From: Bactrocera neohumeralis | Taxonomy: Eukaryota; Arthropoda; Insecta; Diptera; Tephritidae | NCBI RefSeq assembly: GCF_024586455.1 | Contig: NC_065921.1 | Location: forward strand, 11,439,401-11,503,400 | Direction: 5' to 3' | Length of the DNA: 64,000 nucleotides | In this document: positions 48,426 to 62,782 of the stretch, piece after piece | How positions within the stretch are numbered: the first letter of the stretch is position 1 | Layout: each line of letters opens with the position of its first letter | Notes under the pieces: generated by a model | The model's database searches: none | What the model was told of the DNA's origin: nothing | What the model saw: the letters and a program-made list of their open reading frames with translations, nothing else | Program-made: the position numbers and the translations under genes

Positions 48426-49149
48426 CGGTTTGTGAGATATTTACAATAAACGTATTAGGACGAGGCCATCTAAACTTTAAAAAGTTTACACCCCAAATGT
48501 GCTACGATTACTTTATCGAAAAATATTTCTATATCTTAATTGGTGAGGATGACAATGGTTCTATTCCGCTAATCTTCAATAATATCCTGACTCATCTGAG
48601 TGATATGAATTTTCGTTGCGTCATACATATTTACCACTATATCTATCACGATTCGGGTTAGGTGTTACAAACCACCGTTAGATGAACAAAACTACTCTGT
48701 TGCAGCATTTTGCGAGAGTATAGAAATTATAGTGATAGGTCATGTCTGCGCTTTATATGGCTTTTGATAATAAAAACGTACTTTATGGTAGAGCTGCCAT
48801 AAACCATATCACGTAAAACACGATTTTTGGTCGGACGTCTTGCTGATACGATATTAGAGTCCTTTACCGTTATCAAATGCTAGAACATCAAATATAAACA
48901 CAATAAACTTCTGCTGCTCCATTAACTTGATGTTTATTTAACACAATTATAATCAAATAATGCAGAAATATACATAATAATAAAACTGATTGCGATCAAT
49001 TCGCAAAGAAAAAACCCTAAAATTTTCCATATTAGCACACTTTTTGTATTTTGTATATATATATATGCATAAATATAGAGGGTACTCATTTGGAGCTTTA
49101 AAAATATTATGTAAAATAAAATGGATACAAAAGGTTAAAATCGTCTATA
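48426..49149. other. Noncoding sequence between LINE copies
   Basis: AT-rich, with a short TA run at 49058-49067; no supported gene. Confidence 0.4.
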
Positions 49150-49755
49150 TTTCAGACGACATGACTTAGCAAGCGTAACCGTTGTTCCTTATTTTCCAGT
49201 GCCGTCGTAAATCTCGTACAGCTCATCATTCCATCAACAGCGGTATTCACCGTTGCCAATGCGCAAAAGACCATAAATCTTCCGAAGAAGCTTTCTCTCG
49301 AAAACGCCGACTTATCAGATGTTGTCATCGTACATATCTCTGCACCACGTAGTAGGACAGGGATTTCGAGGCTGACGTTGTTGTTGGTGTTAATGCTGGT
49401 TTCAAGCTAGACGAAATTATCAAAGACTTCGAAGTTATGGCTGTCAACAGTGACGTGGGAGCCAAGTCGCAAATGCGACAACTGTTTGTTTGATGATAGG
49501 AGATATTTCGTTTTGCCCTCGTTTACTACCAGACCCATTTGGTTCTCTTTTTTGTCCAACCTGGAGAAAGCAGAACTAACGGCGCGGTTGTTATGGCCAA
49601 TGATATCGATGTCATCGGCGTACGCCTTCTCTATTCAGCTCTGCGATTCGAAATATTTTCTGCGGGAGTAGATTAAGAAGTCGCACGATAAGGAAACACC
49701 TTGTCTGAAACCTCGGAAGTCTTACCCGATCCTGACGGAGCTTTTGATATTTCTC
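49150..49755 (-). mobile_element. LINE 3' fragment, inverted
   Basis: The minus strand carries FRGFRQG(V)SLSCDFL, a deletion-damaged YADDIDIIG preceded by IEKA, then NNRAVSSAFSRLDK and the same downstream region as the 2.2-3.1 kb copy, ending in the shared CGTAGTCG-like tail (tcagacgacatgacttagc). It faces the copy at 47.3-48.4 kb. Confidence 0.75.
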
Positions 49756-50404
49756 AACGTCAGTTGTGTCCTTTTCATTGGTTGTTGTTTTTACTTTTGG
49801 CGGGCGCCAAGCCCAGTTCGCACAACATTTTATACTGGGGCATGATAAAGTGATAATCGAGATTTTCACATTTTCATATCGCTTTCAAACGGATGCTTGC
49901 GTTCCGCTATCATCATTGGTTCCTAATGACATACCTTCACAAAGTGTAATGTCATGTTACGCAATCACTTAGTACTAACCAAGATGACCAACTGACGATA
50001 CATGTTTCGATAAGATTTTATCTCGAAACGATTGCTAGCATGCGAAGTTTGTCCGAACAATAGTCCAGCTAGAACATTACTGTTATCATTGTTGTGTCCT
50101 GTCGAGAAAAAATTGGCGTTAGTTAGTTTCGAAGTTATTTATGGAGCCAGCAGATTAGTTCAAGATTTCTGCGGACTGTAAAGAATTTAATTCTTTTATT
50201 TATACACCCCTTACGTTTGTTTTTAACACAAAATATACAGTGGAAGTTTAGCTTCAACCATACTGAATATAAATGTCAAACACGTGTGTTTAAAACCGAC
50301 TTTCAAGGTTTGACAGCTATCCCATTAGGAAATTTTAGTCAAAAACGAGTCGTTATATAGTATACATATGTTTTAGACGGAGATCTTATGAAGTGTACCA
50401 TATA
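49756..50404. other. Noncoding sequence
   Basis: Open frames here are short and without motifs. Confidence 0.35.
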
Positions 50405-50640
50405 TAAAAATAATCAGCGTGACTGGTTAAGCCGATTTAGCCATTCCCGTCTATCTGACTGTATAAACGGCAACTATTACTTCAAATTGTGATATATCGA
50501 TCAGAAATCTTGCAGACGCTCTTATCTTCTCAAAAAGCTTGTCATTTGGCGAGGCGCGAATAGTGCAGTGCTATGGGTAATAGCAACCATTCACATCGTT
50601 CGATCAAAATGAAGTACTTGTATAGAAAATTTATAGTTTT
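50405..50640 (+). repeat. Dispersed repeat, family 2, copy
   Basis: Shares cagcgtgactggttaagccgatttagccat, the ctatctgactgtata tract and gatatatcgatcagaaatcttgcag with the copy at 3245-3520. Confidence 0.55.
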
Positions 50641-53100
50641 CGACACGGAATGAGAACTTTTGGAATATTTTATATGATTTTTTGATAAACAAGCCTTATC
50701 ATTTACTATATCTCAATGTCAAAAACATGTGTTTAATTTGACAGTCGCTTTGACAGCAACGCCACTAGGAAATTTTAGATGAAACCCTATATTCTAAGTG
50801 AGTCACAATAATTATTTAACATACGCAATATGAACAATTTAAAGCACAACAATTAATTTATCTAAAATAAATAACAATTAATTACAATCGTTTGCATCAA
50901 TATTTGCTGTAATGTAAATATGCTTGTACGTGGGTATGTTCCTATAATCAAATGAAGTGTTATATTGACTCTCAAGTAGGTTAAGGTGAGTTAAAAAGCT
51001 ACTCAACAACAACAACAATATGAAGTGCATATAAAGTATTACAATAGAGCTCAAACTGTACGGAAACCAGAACGCAGTAAGCAGATAATATTAGCTAATA
51101 TTTACTTACTGAAGTAATTCTCTAAAGTACCAATTAGCGTACCGTTAGGCAGGATGTGATGCAAAAGAATTGAAATTAGAAATAACGACGAGAAATGAAG
51201 GTGTTGAATTCTTGCAAGTAATTTATTGATATTTGTAACAAAGATAATTTTCAATTATTAATAAATGCAATTACCTTCCATAGCAACCGCAGCAGATGAG
51301 TCACTGCATGGAGGACTTGGGAACTTACTAGTCGTAGGCATGACTTAGTTAGGACGATGGGTGGAAGGTCAAAAAGGAATAGTCGTAGTTCGACTAAGAA
51401 ACTGATCTCAATTTGAATTTATTGGTGAAATAGTTACACATCAGCAGTAAAAGTATCGACCTACAATCGAGAATTTCAGGTCTAAACTTTTTGTTTATCA
51501 AATAGCCATTTGAATGGGTTTCAGAATCGGAATTACTACCTCGACATTTTTTAGGTCAGGTGCTTCAGTATTGTAGTTTCCGCAATTCATACGACTTTAC
51601 CATCACTAACGAAGCGACTAGGTTGCAAGACGGCATTAAGTATCTAGTAATTACATTAACTTAAACTATATATTATATACTGAGAATGTTAATTTTTTTT
51701 ATCTCGAACCATTTATCTCATTTCATCTCTATTGCAATTTAATCGAACGTGAAAAGCAGCAGAGAAAATTTCAGCACTCAGTCAGTCATTCATCAGATAC
51801 TACCAAGTAGGGGGTTTCAAAACTGAAAGTGGATGACGTCAGGCATACCTCGTAAATAAAGTCAAATTTAATTACATTTAATTAACTGAACCGATAATGC
51901 GAGCACTTAAAAAAATCTAAATAAACCTCGGGCAATTGATAATGTGCTCAAATGTGTTAAACTCATTTAAAATTGAACTAAAAAGTTTATATTTCCATAT
52001 AATTGTAGTTAGAAGTAAGTGAGGTGCGAGATGAGTGCGGACGGAAGCATAAAATAAAAAGTACACAAACTCTACACGTTCATGGATTGAATTATCTAGG
52101 TATCAGTAATCGTTAATTCAGAAACTGTTGCTCAAATTGTACCTATATATAATACGAGTTTGCCTTATGGCAGACACAATACATTCAAGGTACATGTCTA
52201 TCCTTCAGAGAGTAAACACGCTTTTTGGACGAAATACCTCCAAGAAAAGCTCGTCCAATAATTTCGTTTGTCATCCTATACAAAGTTTTGCATTCGCATA
52301 GAAGTTGTTTTATAGTCCCTCTCCTTGTACTTACTGATAGCTTCCACAATAATCATTGTCACCATATATTGACTATGAATTAATAAGCTGGCTAGTGCAT
52401 CTGCTTTTCAGTTTCCAGGAATATCATAAAGTCTCGACAGAAATTGCATGTTTATCGGAGAATAGAATGTTAGATCCACCAAGAGATCAAGGCATTTCTT
52501 CACTATCTTAGATGAAACTCAGACTTTAGTGATTTCGAAGTCGCTTGTTAATCTGTATTTAGTGACATATGTATTTCTTGTTGTGACCACAGTCCTTTTC
52601 AGCACAAAAATGCTTTCTATAATTGCTGTGATCCCCGCTTGGACGACACTGCAGTGCTTTGGTAGACGGAAGAGGTTTATGCTGTCTAATTTATAGAATA
52701 AATATTATTTATATTCAAGCTGTTTCATTTTCAGTACCACTCCCATATAATGTAGGATAAATTAATATCCTCTGCTGATCTGAATCACAGTGGCTCTATC
52801 TACTCTAAAAAGAAAGATTTACTGAAAGGGAATGCAGATGACACTGACATAAGGACATTAACCACAGAGGCGTCAGCGTAGCTTTTTCACACCTAGAAAA
52901 ATAAACGAAGAAGTGGTATTGTGGTGAACGAGGACACGACAAAGAACCTGGAGGTCCAACACAAAGATTCCTCGTATCTTGAAAACTACGTCACTGCTGG
53001 TAGCCATACATTTGAAAAATTTATTTCGGTGACAGTATTAATACCATCAACACTCTAAGCCAGAAAATCAAGTGCTACTTTGTGTTTGATAGGCAATTCG
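50641..53100. other. Noncoding sequence
   Basis: Contains an (AAC)n run at 51005-51018. No supported gene, although parts near 52800-53100 have a less AT-rich composition. Confidence 0.35.
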
Positions 53101-53114
53101 AAAGCAGATTACGT

Positions 53115-53228
53115 TTCATAAGTCTGTTATCATTGCCGTAATATTATAGGACGCACAAACATGGACATAAGTCCATTCATAAGTCTGTTATCATTGCCGT
53201 AATATTATAGGACGCACAAACATGGACA
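53115..53228 (+). repeat. 61-bp tandem duplication
   Basis: The 53 bases beginning TTCATAAGTCTGTTATCATT and ending ACATGGACA occur at 53115-53167 and again at 53176-53228 with no difference seen, offset 61. Confidence 0.9.
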
Positions 53229-53570
53229 AGGAGATAACAAAGCTCTTAGAGATCTCTTAAAGATGATGTTCCTACGAAGTGTTTCTTCGATTCGAAACCC
53301 ATGCGTGGTTGAAATAAGTGGGCACCAATGAAAGGACTTAGATCATAGGAACTTGTCTCCAGACATCTTGAGATGTACAACTGACAGAACTTTCCAAATG
53401 ATAGAGTCCGAAGCAACTAGCGAAGTTTTGTATTCTCGATCCAGATCGACTCAGTGTAATGCTTTTGGTGCCAAAGAGGAAGATGACTTGTTTTTTGTTA
53501 GTCCATTACTGCCCTTCAAAAGTTTTCTTGAGAATTCTCATCTAATAACTTTCTTATCAAAGCTACTTTA

Positions 53571-56500
53571 AAATAAACAAAAACCCAAGAAATAATTTCG
53601 GTAAAAAGTAAATAATGGAATTGGAATAACCTAGTGACAAATTAGGCATACATCAATAGCTTAGCATTTCTAAAGTATAAAAAATAAAAAATAAATTTTT
53701 TGTATATTGTTGTTGTAGTAATTTCGAGTTGTATGCCACAAATAAATCGGAGTTTCCAAAAATCAAATATCATTGACACAACCATTAATCACATGTCAAA
53801 AATTTCCAAACCAAAAACCCGACCATTGTCACTTCACGTGCCCCCACGGCGTATGAGTAATCAAGAAATTATTTCTGTATGCCAGTTGTGTACATCATAT
53901 GTCACAAGAAGTTCGAAATGAAGTTATCAATGAGAGTTTTATCTCCACCGTGCAATTAGCACACAGTTTACACACTTTTTACTGTTATTTACTTGCTAGA
54001 TTCTTGCTTTTATTAAAATATGATTACTTTTTGTTTACAAATAAATATAAATGACGTACTTCAAGAACATTAAATTAAAAAGAAAAATTAATTATTTACA
54101 AATATTACTTTGCAAAAGTGTAACCAAGTTATCACTTAATCGCACAATCGTGCTTCTCAAGTGTTTGTGTATTAATTTTTGCCACAAAATCACGCAATAA
54201 ATTGTTCTCGGCATGCAAAGTCGCAGTGGCGATATTGACAAATGCAACACTTAAGAATAGAAGCTCGTGCTTGTACATGCTATAACTAACTACAGTGGTA
54301 AGAAGAAATATTTTGCTATTACTTCATTATTGACGCACTTGACCATAAATTGGTTTGTGATAAGGCGGGTTTTAAGCAACTCACAACTGAAGTACCGCTC
54401 CTTGTTGCGGACATTCCAGCCCGTGACAGTTGCAGATAAAATCCAAAAATGTCTGATATTATGCGCTGTGATATAAATGATATTGTTTGTTAAGTTATTT
54501 TGAGTTAAAATTTTGATATACATATGTTATTTTAGTTTTAAATCGCCAATCTAGCCACTCTAAGCAGAGATTATAATAGGAAATAAGAATGTAAGCGGCG
54601 GCTCAGGGTGATTAAAATTCTTGATTTTGAAATTCAAGTGCGTTAATCGTCAAACAATACGCAATAACAGATTATTTAGAAGCCTTTGAAACTGATGTAA
54701 AGTATGGAACTCATAGAAAGCGAAAGATGAAATAACAAAGCTAGAGGCAAAATAACCGCGGCCGATCTCAGATCGGTAAGAAAAAGAGAAGGAAGCGTGG
54801 TTGAATTTTTAAGGGTCAAATGTGCTTTAAATCCGTTTCCGGCAAAACTACAAATCCTATTGAAACAAATTGCATGGCAAAGTTGAACGTAATAAAACAA
54901 CCCAAAAACGTTTGTATTAACACCGTTGGCACATAACCTCACAATTTATGTGAAAAGTTCATATATCGATGGTTTTTTATTTTATCTTGTCTTTCAAGAA
55001 ATTTGGTCTAAACTTTGTTTCTTAAACTTCCAACACAGTGTAATTTTTGGATTTTTTTTCATGGAGAGATTAACGACCTCAATTGAATTTAACATATCTT
55101 TCATAAACACTGAACCCTGATGGAACTTCTTTGCCAAAAGTTGCTGGGGATATTCACGTGGAAAGTTGTAAAAGATAATCGTGCGAAAATGTTCGCGACT
55201 TAATTACATTTTTTGACCGAGATGCACATTTTAAGTTACTGTAAATAAAACAAATAGAGATCGTATGTCAAAATATTCTGAGAGTGTTAACATAAATAAC
55301 AAACTTAACGATAAAGTTGTGAGTTGCCATATTGAAACACTAGGATTCCCAAATTTCTGAAGATGATATATTAAGTTTGTAGCACCCAGAAAGAAACGGC
55401 GGATACCCTATATAATAAATACATTAGGGTGGGTAAAAAAAAAATAATATTAAGTTCGCTTGGTTCTCTGAAAAATACATTTTTAAATACCTCTAAGAAA
55501 ATCTCTTCAAGTTTGAGCTCTCTCTTATTATCCGATAGACAAATTCAAAACTCATTTCCAACTACCTGAAAAATATCTCGTTTATTAGATTTTGTAGGAA
55601 ATTAAATCCTCCACAAAAAGTTGAGTTACGATTTGCCATATAAACTCACCGAATAAAATTTAGTTTTGTGATGGAAAACTTTCTTATTTGAGGAAATGTC
55701 TTCGTGAATTAAAATTTGGCATGAATTGTCCAAGAAGCAGCTATATTGCCCTAAAAATTGCTCAGTTCGAATCACTATAGTATAGAGTTACCATAAATAC
55801 TGTTAGAACAAAATCAATTTCTTTGCGAAGGGTTCAGCTTCGGTGCAACCGCTACTTTATACGGTTTCTTTTCTTTCATAAAACATAAGAAAATATGAAA
55901 TCTTGTGGAACCATTTCAAACCGTTGTAAAATTCATTTACTAACAAAGCATTATTTGTTGCTTTTAAGACTTCTTTTCGACACACTCACCCGGTTTGTAG
56001 TCTTTATTGTCCATTTCCTTTGTTTTTTTCAAGTATCAGCTCATTCAATTCTGGGAAAAGTTTCAAATTTAACAATCCTCATGGTGGCCACGTGATTACT
56101 TTTATCTCTGAAGTGAGTGTTTAAGCGCAAGTATGATGATTGGCAAACAATCAGTGGTAAATTAACCGATTAGCTTCTTCTGTGTGTATGAGTATCTTAA
56201 AAACAGTCCGAAGCATTCATTAAGTGCCTGCACAGTCGAATTTTTTGTGCTTTATCGATAACAGTAAAAAGTAAAAGTGTGATGCAAAGCAAATAATTAG
56301 CAATATTCAAAAGTAATTATAAAAAGAAGAAACTTCGACGAAGAAGCTTCGAAGCTATGATACCCCAAACAAATAATAATATAAATGTATAAAGCATAAG
56401 AGGGTATACCAAATCTTTATCTTGCTCTTGATCGGCCAGTTTGTATGACAGCTGTATTCTATAATGATCCAGTAGAGGCGATTTCGATATATGAGCAGCT

Positions 56501-57499
56501 TCTTGCGAAGGAAAGAACGTGTAAAAAACAAAACAGACAGACGGAAAGATGGACAGATATGCGCATATCTATACTTTATAGGATCTGATTTCACGACAAA
56601 CTTAATACACCGTCTTCAGGTCATAAAAACGCATTAACATTTATAAGCAATACTAATTACGAATTTTTAAATATCTTAAAATTATTAATAATTACTTTAA
56701 TTAAAATTCCTATAACACTTGTGCGAACATCAATAATTATCTCGTTCATTGACTTCCTCGGTGCGTTGTCCAAATGCTCAACTGTGGAAAATTTCATTAT
56801 CAATACACATGAACTTGAACGTGTCCTTGTGCTGTGAGCTGTTTTTCTGGGTCATTGTTGGTTCATACCACTTTACATAGTCATGTATATATGTATTATA
56901 TATAGTATATATTATATAAAAACTTATTGCGAAAATCTACAAAATGAACTCAGTTTCAATTATGTGGGTGTTCTGGTGCGCGGCGAAAGGAGGGCGAATT
57001 TGCCGGCATATGAAAAAGGGAAGCTGACAGCAACAATTTGCCTGCACAATTTAATGAATAGGATAAGCAAAAAATGATATATAATGTTCTGATATACATA
57101 TTCAAATATATACATACATATCTATGTATTTATGTGTTTTATTAATAGAAATCGCCAGCTCTACGGATTGTAAGCAACAAAAAAATGCAAAAACCGAAAT
57201 AAATATCTGGAGACAAGCTAATAATAAATGTTCACAATTAATGGCCACAGGAGGCTTGGCTCTGTACATATGCATGTATGTACATCATATAATTTGCATG
57301 AGCAACTACATATATAGGAATGGAGAGGATGGAGTTATGTGTATAAGTTCACGCAACTGAGAAAAGTTCTCTGAGCGCCATTCGCGTGAGAGTGGCCAAA
57401 AATGATTTTTTTACATGTGGTCCAAGTAGCTCACGACTTCCGGTCTTAGACCAAGTATCCTCTGGGTAGCGAAAGGCCATCTTTTTGAAGTCGAACTAA
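53571..57499. other. Long noncoding stretch
   Basis: AT-rich with short open frames only. A reversed piece of repeat family 2 (acagacagacggaaagatgg) lies at 56400-56610. No supported gene. Confidence 0.4.
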
Positions 57500-57860
57500 A
57501 GTGAGAAGGCGAACCATCCATTCCCAGGGCTGTGTGCTGGGTTCGGGACCCGCTGAAGGGGAAGGCTGATCGACTTCGACGATGCCGAAATAAGGTTATC
57601 TGGGCTACTACTAAATTTCAGCGCAGGAAAATTCATCAAGCTAGCTGACTGTGTCCGGATCGAAAAGTCATCAACACGGCGGCGAAGAACTGATAAGGAG
57701 CATGTATCAGCTTCTTTGCAGAATATGGGCGGACGAAAGCAAGCCCAACGATTGGATTTTAAGTGTGCTCTGCTTCCACAAAAAGGAGGGGCGGTTGACA
57801 GACAGTCACCCGGATTTGAACTCGCTTCTCCATACTGATCAGCAGTCAAAGTAAACATAT
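57500..57860 (+). mobile_element. LINE fragment upstream of the RT core
   Basis: The plus strand reads HGGEELIRSMYQLLCRIWAD, ESKPNDWILSVLCFHKKEG, the segment normally just before the RT core of the LINE family at 47.3 kb. A stop ends it at 57854. Base composition is clearly richer in GC than the flanks. Confidence 0.65.
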
Positions 57861-58914
57861 GAATGTGTACAAAGTGGGGGTCGGACTTTCAATGATTGAA
57901 TCATACCAAGAAATAGGTTCTGCAACGAAGACTCAGTTTGAAATCGATACTATTATCAAGGAACATCCGTCCGTTCTGGAAGAAGTGGTGAAAATATTTT
58001 TCCTCGAATAAGTAATTGAATATATTTCAACATATTGGCGATTTCACTTCTTTTTGTTTATTTTAATTGATATAAAGGTTCTATACTATTTCTTAAAAGA
58101 ATTAGTGAATGAAATTACCTGATTCTTATTAGTTGGCAAACTTGTTAATTGTAAACAAATTTTGTATGACACAAGCACACTTTTTCAAATCATCAAAGGA
58201 TAGTAAATCACTAAGAATCATTAAGACTACTCGGTACCACAAATTATTTTGAAATTACCAACAAATTTGGAAAAACCATTTCTTTGTTCAAAAGGCAAAA
58301 CAAATTTAATTGCTTCTAAATGTTTCATGAATATTGTATATAACTCTTTAATTTTGTTGATAACTCGTCATTTCTGATCTCCGGAAACATACAGCAATCT
58401 TATCGGGCGTGTATGCGTAATATATTGTACTTAAAGATATACGTACTTAAAATATATATATATGTGTGTGTAAGCATGTGTCGCAAGTATACGTATCTCC
58501 CTAAGGATATCCCTGGCTGTCAATCTAAAAAATTTAACATTAATTGACATACTACTTGAGTTGTTTACTATCTTATCGTTGTACTACTCTCCGGCAAAAT
58601 GACATTCATGTACACGAAAGTACAAGCGTGTGCATATTTTAAATGCAGTAGTTCTATATTAGGATGGATCGCCGTACTGTTAGCAAATTTTGACTATTAG
58701 AGAGAAGAGTGGCGAATCGAACAAGCAACTGCTATAAATCATTTCTAGTGGATTTTGTTTGAATCGATTCGTTAGTGTTCTTTTTACTAGGCTCAAATTT
58801 GAATATAAAAGCTGTCTTCGATTCGTCGAGCTTTAAAGAGTAGTGAGTCGAACAAATTATACCAGCTGATCAAGTAAACTAGCAGCGCACGCGTGGAAAC
58901 TCTTGTAGAGTTGA

Positions 58915-58990
58915 TATAAAATGGTTGACAATGGTAAAACTGGTATAACAAATTGGTATAAAATAGTTTACAATGGTAAAACTGGTATAA
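58915..58990 (+). repeat. 42-bp tandem duplication
   Basis: TATAAAATGGTTGACAATGG...ACTGGTATA at 58915 is repeated from 58957 with two substitutions. Confidence 0.75.
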
Positions 58991-59739
58991 ATATTTAAAC
59001 AAACTTTGATATCATTGACGATATTTACACTTTAATCAAACAGGTGATATTCTCTTGTACCAATTACTCAACACTTGATAACTTCGTGGTTTCTTATAAA
59101 TAAACAGTTTTAACAAGAGAGCAGCGCTCAAGTATAGCGAGCAGAGAAATGGCGAATCGAAGCCAGCAAATACTCGCATAAATCTGTTATGCTCTTTTAA
59201 CGAAGTATTGAGTTAGCCGACAAGAGAGTAGTGTATTAATTAAATCTTCGAAATTTCTTTTCATCTAGCCTAATATTATATTTTTCTTAACATAGTTGAC
59301 TCTCTTTGCCTAGTACTCTCAAAGAGTATATTATTGACATTAACGTCACATAATGGCTCGTAGCGTCATAATCGTGTATCACACTTTGTTTATGCCATAA
59401 CTGTTGTCGCCCAAGATTATATTGAAATCTTGTTGTGCCAATTTGCAATATAAGTTGTTCTTAAACTGTCGGAAGGCAGCTTTACATATTTGTCAAAGTT
59501 ATAAAGTGGTTTTCCAGTTCCATGACGTATTGTCTGGCGGTATTTTATGGTTTAAGGCAGCAACAGCGAATATAGTACTTCGTGAGAAGATTATCAGTGA
59601 CATCTCTCAATGTGAAATTTGTGAATGACGTTATCTCACACGAAATAGTAATATCCAAGTGGTTAGGTCTAAGTCTACAGTATGCTCCCGTTAATAGCTC
59701 CATAACTTCTACAGTATTATAGGTACCCTTGACAGGGTA

Positions 59740-60140
59740 TATTAAGTTTGGCATGAATTTTGACCCAGAAGGCAATGGCAGAGACCCTTTAAAGTGATTC
59801 GATTAAGCCATGCTTTCTGTCTTTCTGTCAGTTCGTCTGTATAGACGAGAGTTATTCCCTCAGTTTCTAAGATATCGATCTGAAATTTTTCCCATGTAAT
59901 TTTCTAAACATGAAGCTGCTTTAATTTTGGAATTATCGATATCCAATTACTATAGCATATACATAGCTGCCATATAAACTGAACGATCGGTAACAACTTC
60001 TTGTATGGAAAACTTTTTTTATCTGGCATGGCATTTTCATAACGTTTGGTACGGATTGTTCTCCAAAGCATTACTACAATATCCGAACGAATTTTCCAGA
60101 TCGGAATGCTATAGCGTATAACTGCCACACAAACTTTTTG
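59740..60140 (+). repeat. Dispersed repeat, family 2, copy
   Basis: It begins with GACAGGGTATATTAAGTTTG and carries ccctcagtttctaagatatcgatctgaaatt, then gctgccatataaactgaacgatcgg. Same order as 3245-3520. Confidence 0.6.
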
Positions 60141-60349
60141 ATTTTGTAAGGTTTAAGGAAATTTCTGAGATATGAGAAATCCATATACTTCGTTACTTTC
60201 TGTATCCTATTTCTTGGAAGAAATGTATCTAATCATTGGTTTTTAGTGGTTGGTTGTTTCGGTGTTTCGATTATGTACCTGTTTTGGAATGGTCTGAGCA
60301 TCCCTGCTAAACAAGTCATGTCTTTTATAGTTCATAGTTCTTGTTGTTT

Positions 60350-60490
60350 GTTTTTTGTTGTTGTTGTAGCGGCAAAAACCATCCATGAAGTAATTCCGAG
60401 AAGTAGTGCCGAATTGACAGTGCTTGACTGGATAAAAATCCGGGTCCCTTCCCGTTACTTAGATTCGATTGTCGTGCGAAAGGTATTTTT
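60350..60490 (-). repeat. Retroelement 3'-end-like repeat with (GTT)n
   Basis: A (TTG)n run at 60337-60367 is followed by gtagcggcaaaaaccatcc, ggataaaaatccgggtccct and gattgtcgtgcg. This looks like the inverted 3' end of a retroelement with an (AAC)n tail, a common dispersed sequence in fly genomes. Assignment by general resemblance only. Confidence 0.45.
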
Positions 60491-62780
60491 GATTCAGTGG
60501 AATATTATTTGTAAAGTTTTGGAAAGCTTAACATGAGACTTTAATAGGGACTTTTTTATTTTCAGATAATAATTTCTGCTAATATAAATAATCTTAAATT
60601 CTTAAAAATGTTTCCATTTCTGGATTTAATTTGAGATAAGATATAAATCTGGATACCTGTTGAAAACGTTGAACAGATCTGCAAAAAATTTGTCCATTAA
60701 ATAATATATTTCAGTTTCGGAAACACTAATTTGAGCCCTTCATAGAATCTTTTCCATCAAGATGGTAAATAAATCAGAATCCATGTTTCAGATATCCATC
60801 ACACATCCATGTTAAGACTACTTGTCTCCTTCTACACTGGCCACTGTAAGCTCAAGTTGTGCGAATTCCCGGTTCTGTAACTTGGAGTCTGAAACACCAG
60901 AACACCTTAAGACGTTGGGACTTAGGAGAGGGCACAATAGACCCTAATATAATCTTCAGAAAGACTAATTTTGGTCATTTATAGAAGTTTTTTTTATTTT
61001 CAAACAGGATATAAATTCGGACACAAGTAGACTCCGGTATAATAGAAAGTTTTATATTTTTGTAATTATTTGATTGTTTTCCTAAAAATTTGATCCACCC
61101 TAATACGTATCTGATATCTGCGTTGCTGATCATCACAACTCAATACCGTTAATGTGTTGCTCCCGCTGCTGAGCCAAAAGATTCAAATCGTAACTGCTCA
61201 AACGTATAGAATTATTAAATAAAATACAAGCAAAAACACGCGCGAATTTAACAAAAACAAAAACAAAGCAAAAACAAAAAAGGAGTAAAGAAAAAATTAA
61301 ATTAAATAATAATCAAAGCATGAGAACATCAGCAACAAAATAAAGGCAACAAACGTGCAACCAAAAGCGACTACACACGCACACACACACATATGCACAC
61401 ATTTATGTATGTATATGTATGGCTTCGGCGGCATTTTACGACAGCCGGATTGGGTGGCCCGCGCGTGGAATGTGTACGAACGCGTGTGCGGCTGTGTGTG
61501 CGCGGGATTTATTTACATTACTTTCGGTCGTACTATATTCGTATTTGATTTGTAATTGTATTGGTAATGCTACTGTTGCTGCGACTATCTGTTGCTTGCG
61601 CTTTAATATCGATATACCAACTTATGTGGCTACGTAAGTACGTACGTACGTATGTTTGTTGGTTTGAGTGTAATTTTCAAGTACCGCCCGATATGCCTGA
61701 GGAGCGAAGTAAATTAAATATAAGTATAAATGAAATAGTTATGTTAACGCTTCGCTTAGTTGGCTTGAAATTGTCGCATGGAACACGTCTATATATGGCT
61801 TAACGTAAGAATAATTGAATACGGAATTAAACGCAACGTAATAACGGAATAATATTAAAACACAAAGCGTCCGTTCATAAAGTGAGTGTTTTGCTTTTGG
61901 TTTCTCGTTTTTTGGTGTGTTTTTTTTTTTTTGTTTTTGTTAAGTTTCAGTGTTTGCCAGTGTTGGCACAGGCTTGTAAGGAAACTAGTTGAAATATAGC
62001 AAGCAAATAATTTATGGACTCTGTGAAAAATATTGTAATGAATATTATAATGAAATAAAAATAAATGCGAACTGTGACTGCAGCAATTAAAATCTGCGTG
62101 TTTTGATCTGATTTCGTTAAAAATTAGCTGCAATTATTGAAATTTATGTGAACGAAAAGCAATGCATTGGAAAAGTACTGAAAACTTGTTTTGTAATTTA
62201 CATATGCAAGAATATATAAAAAAAAGTTCTAAAATAATAACGAAGGGACTGATTTCATTTGTGTTTACGAATTTTGTGCATATTATCTAAAAAAAAATTC
62301 TTAAAATTACCTTAAATGCCTGTAAGCCAGCTTTAAAGTTAGCACTCCCGGAGTTATTGCTAAAAATATACTCACTAATTACACTTATTGTTTGCGGTAG
62401 CTCCAACTCAGGTCCCAACTGATTCTCCCAAATGATTTCTCATTTCTCATTGAACTCATTTTCTTGTGCCTTCTGCCTTTAACTAATCAAAACACGAGTG
62501 TTCCGAGGGCTTTTGACATATACTTTTCTTTTCGAATAATGTCACAGAAGGAAGTCTGCGACAGTCAAATAGGACGAAGTGATTAACTAGCCAGTGTTAA
62601 CTCTCTTTTATAGCTAGCGTTCAAGACAAATTTAAAGTTTTTTATATACATATATCTAACAACCTAAAAAATAATTCTGTATGCTCAAGAAATATCAGGA
62701 AATTACGATTTTGTATAAACGCCGGTCAGAATAGTTACCTTTTGGCGCCGCAATGAAGTTTCATTGCTCCCGAATGGATT
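60491..62780. other. Noncoding sequence with simple repeats
   Basis: Includes A-rich aacaaaaacaaaaacaaag near 61247-61282, a (CA)n run at 61375-61400 and (GTAC)n at 61636-61652. Two overlapping open frames at 61355-61637 span a GC-richer patch that could be a promoter or leader, but no protein motif was seen. Confidence 0.35.
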
Positions 62781-62782
62781 TT

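Noticed and set aside
61355..61637. Two overlapping open frames in a GC-richer patch as a fifth gene start
   Set aside because: They overlap in different frames, lack any motif and run through simple repeats. A promoter or leader is possible but unproven.
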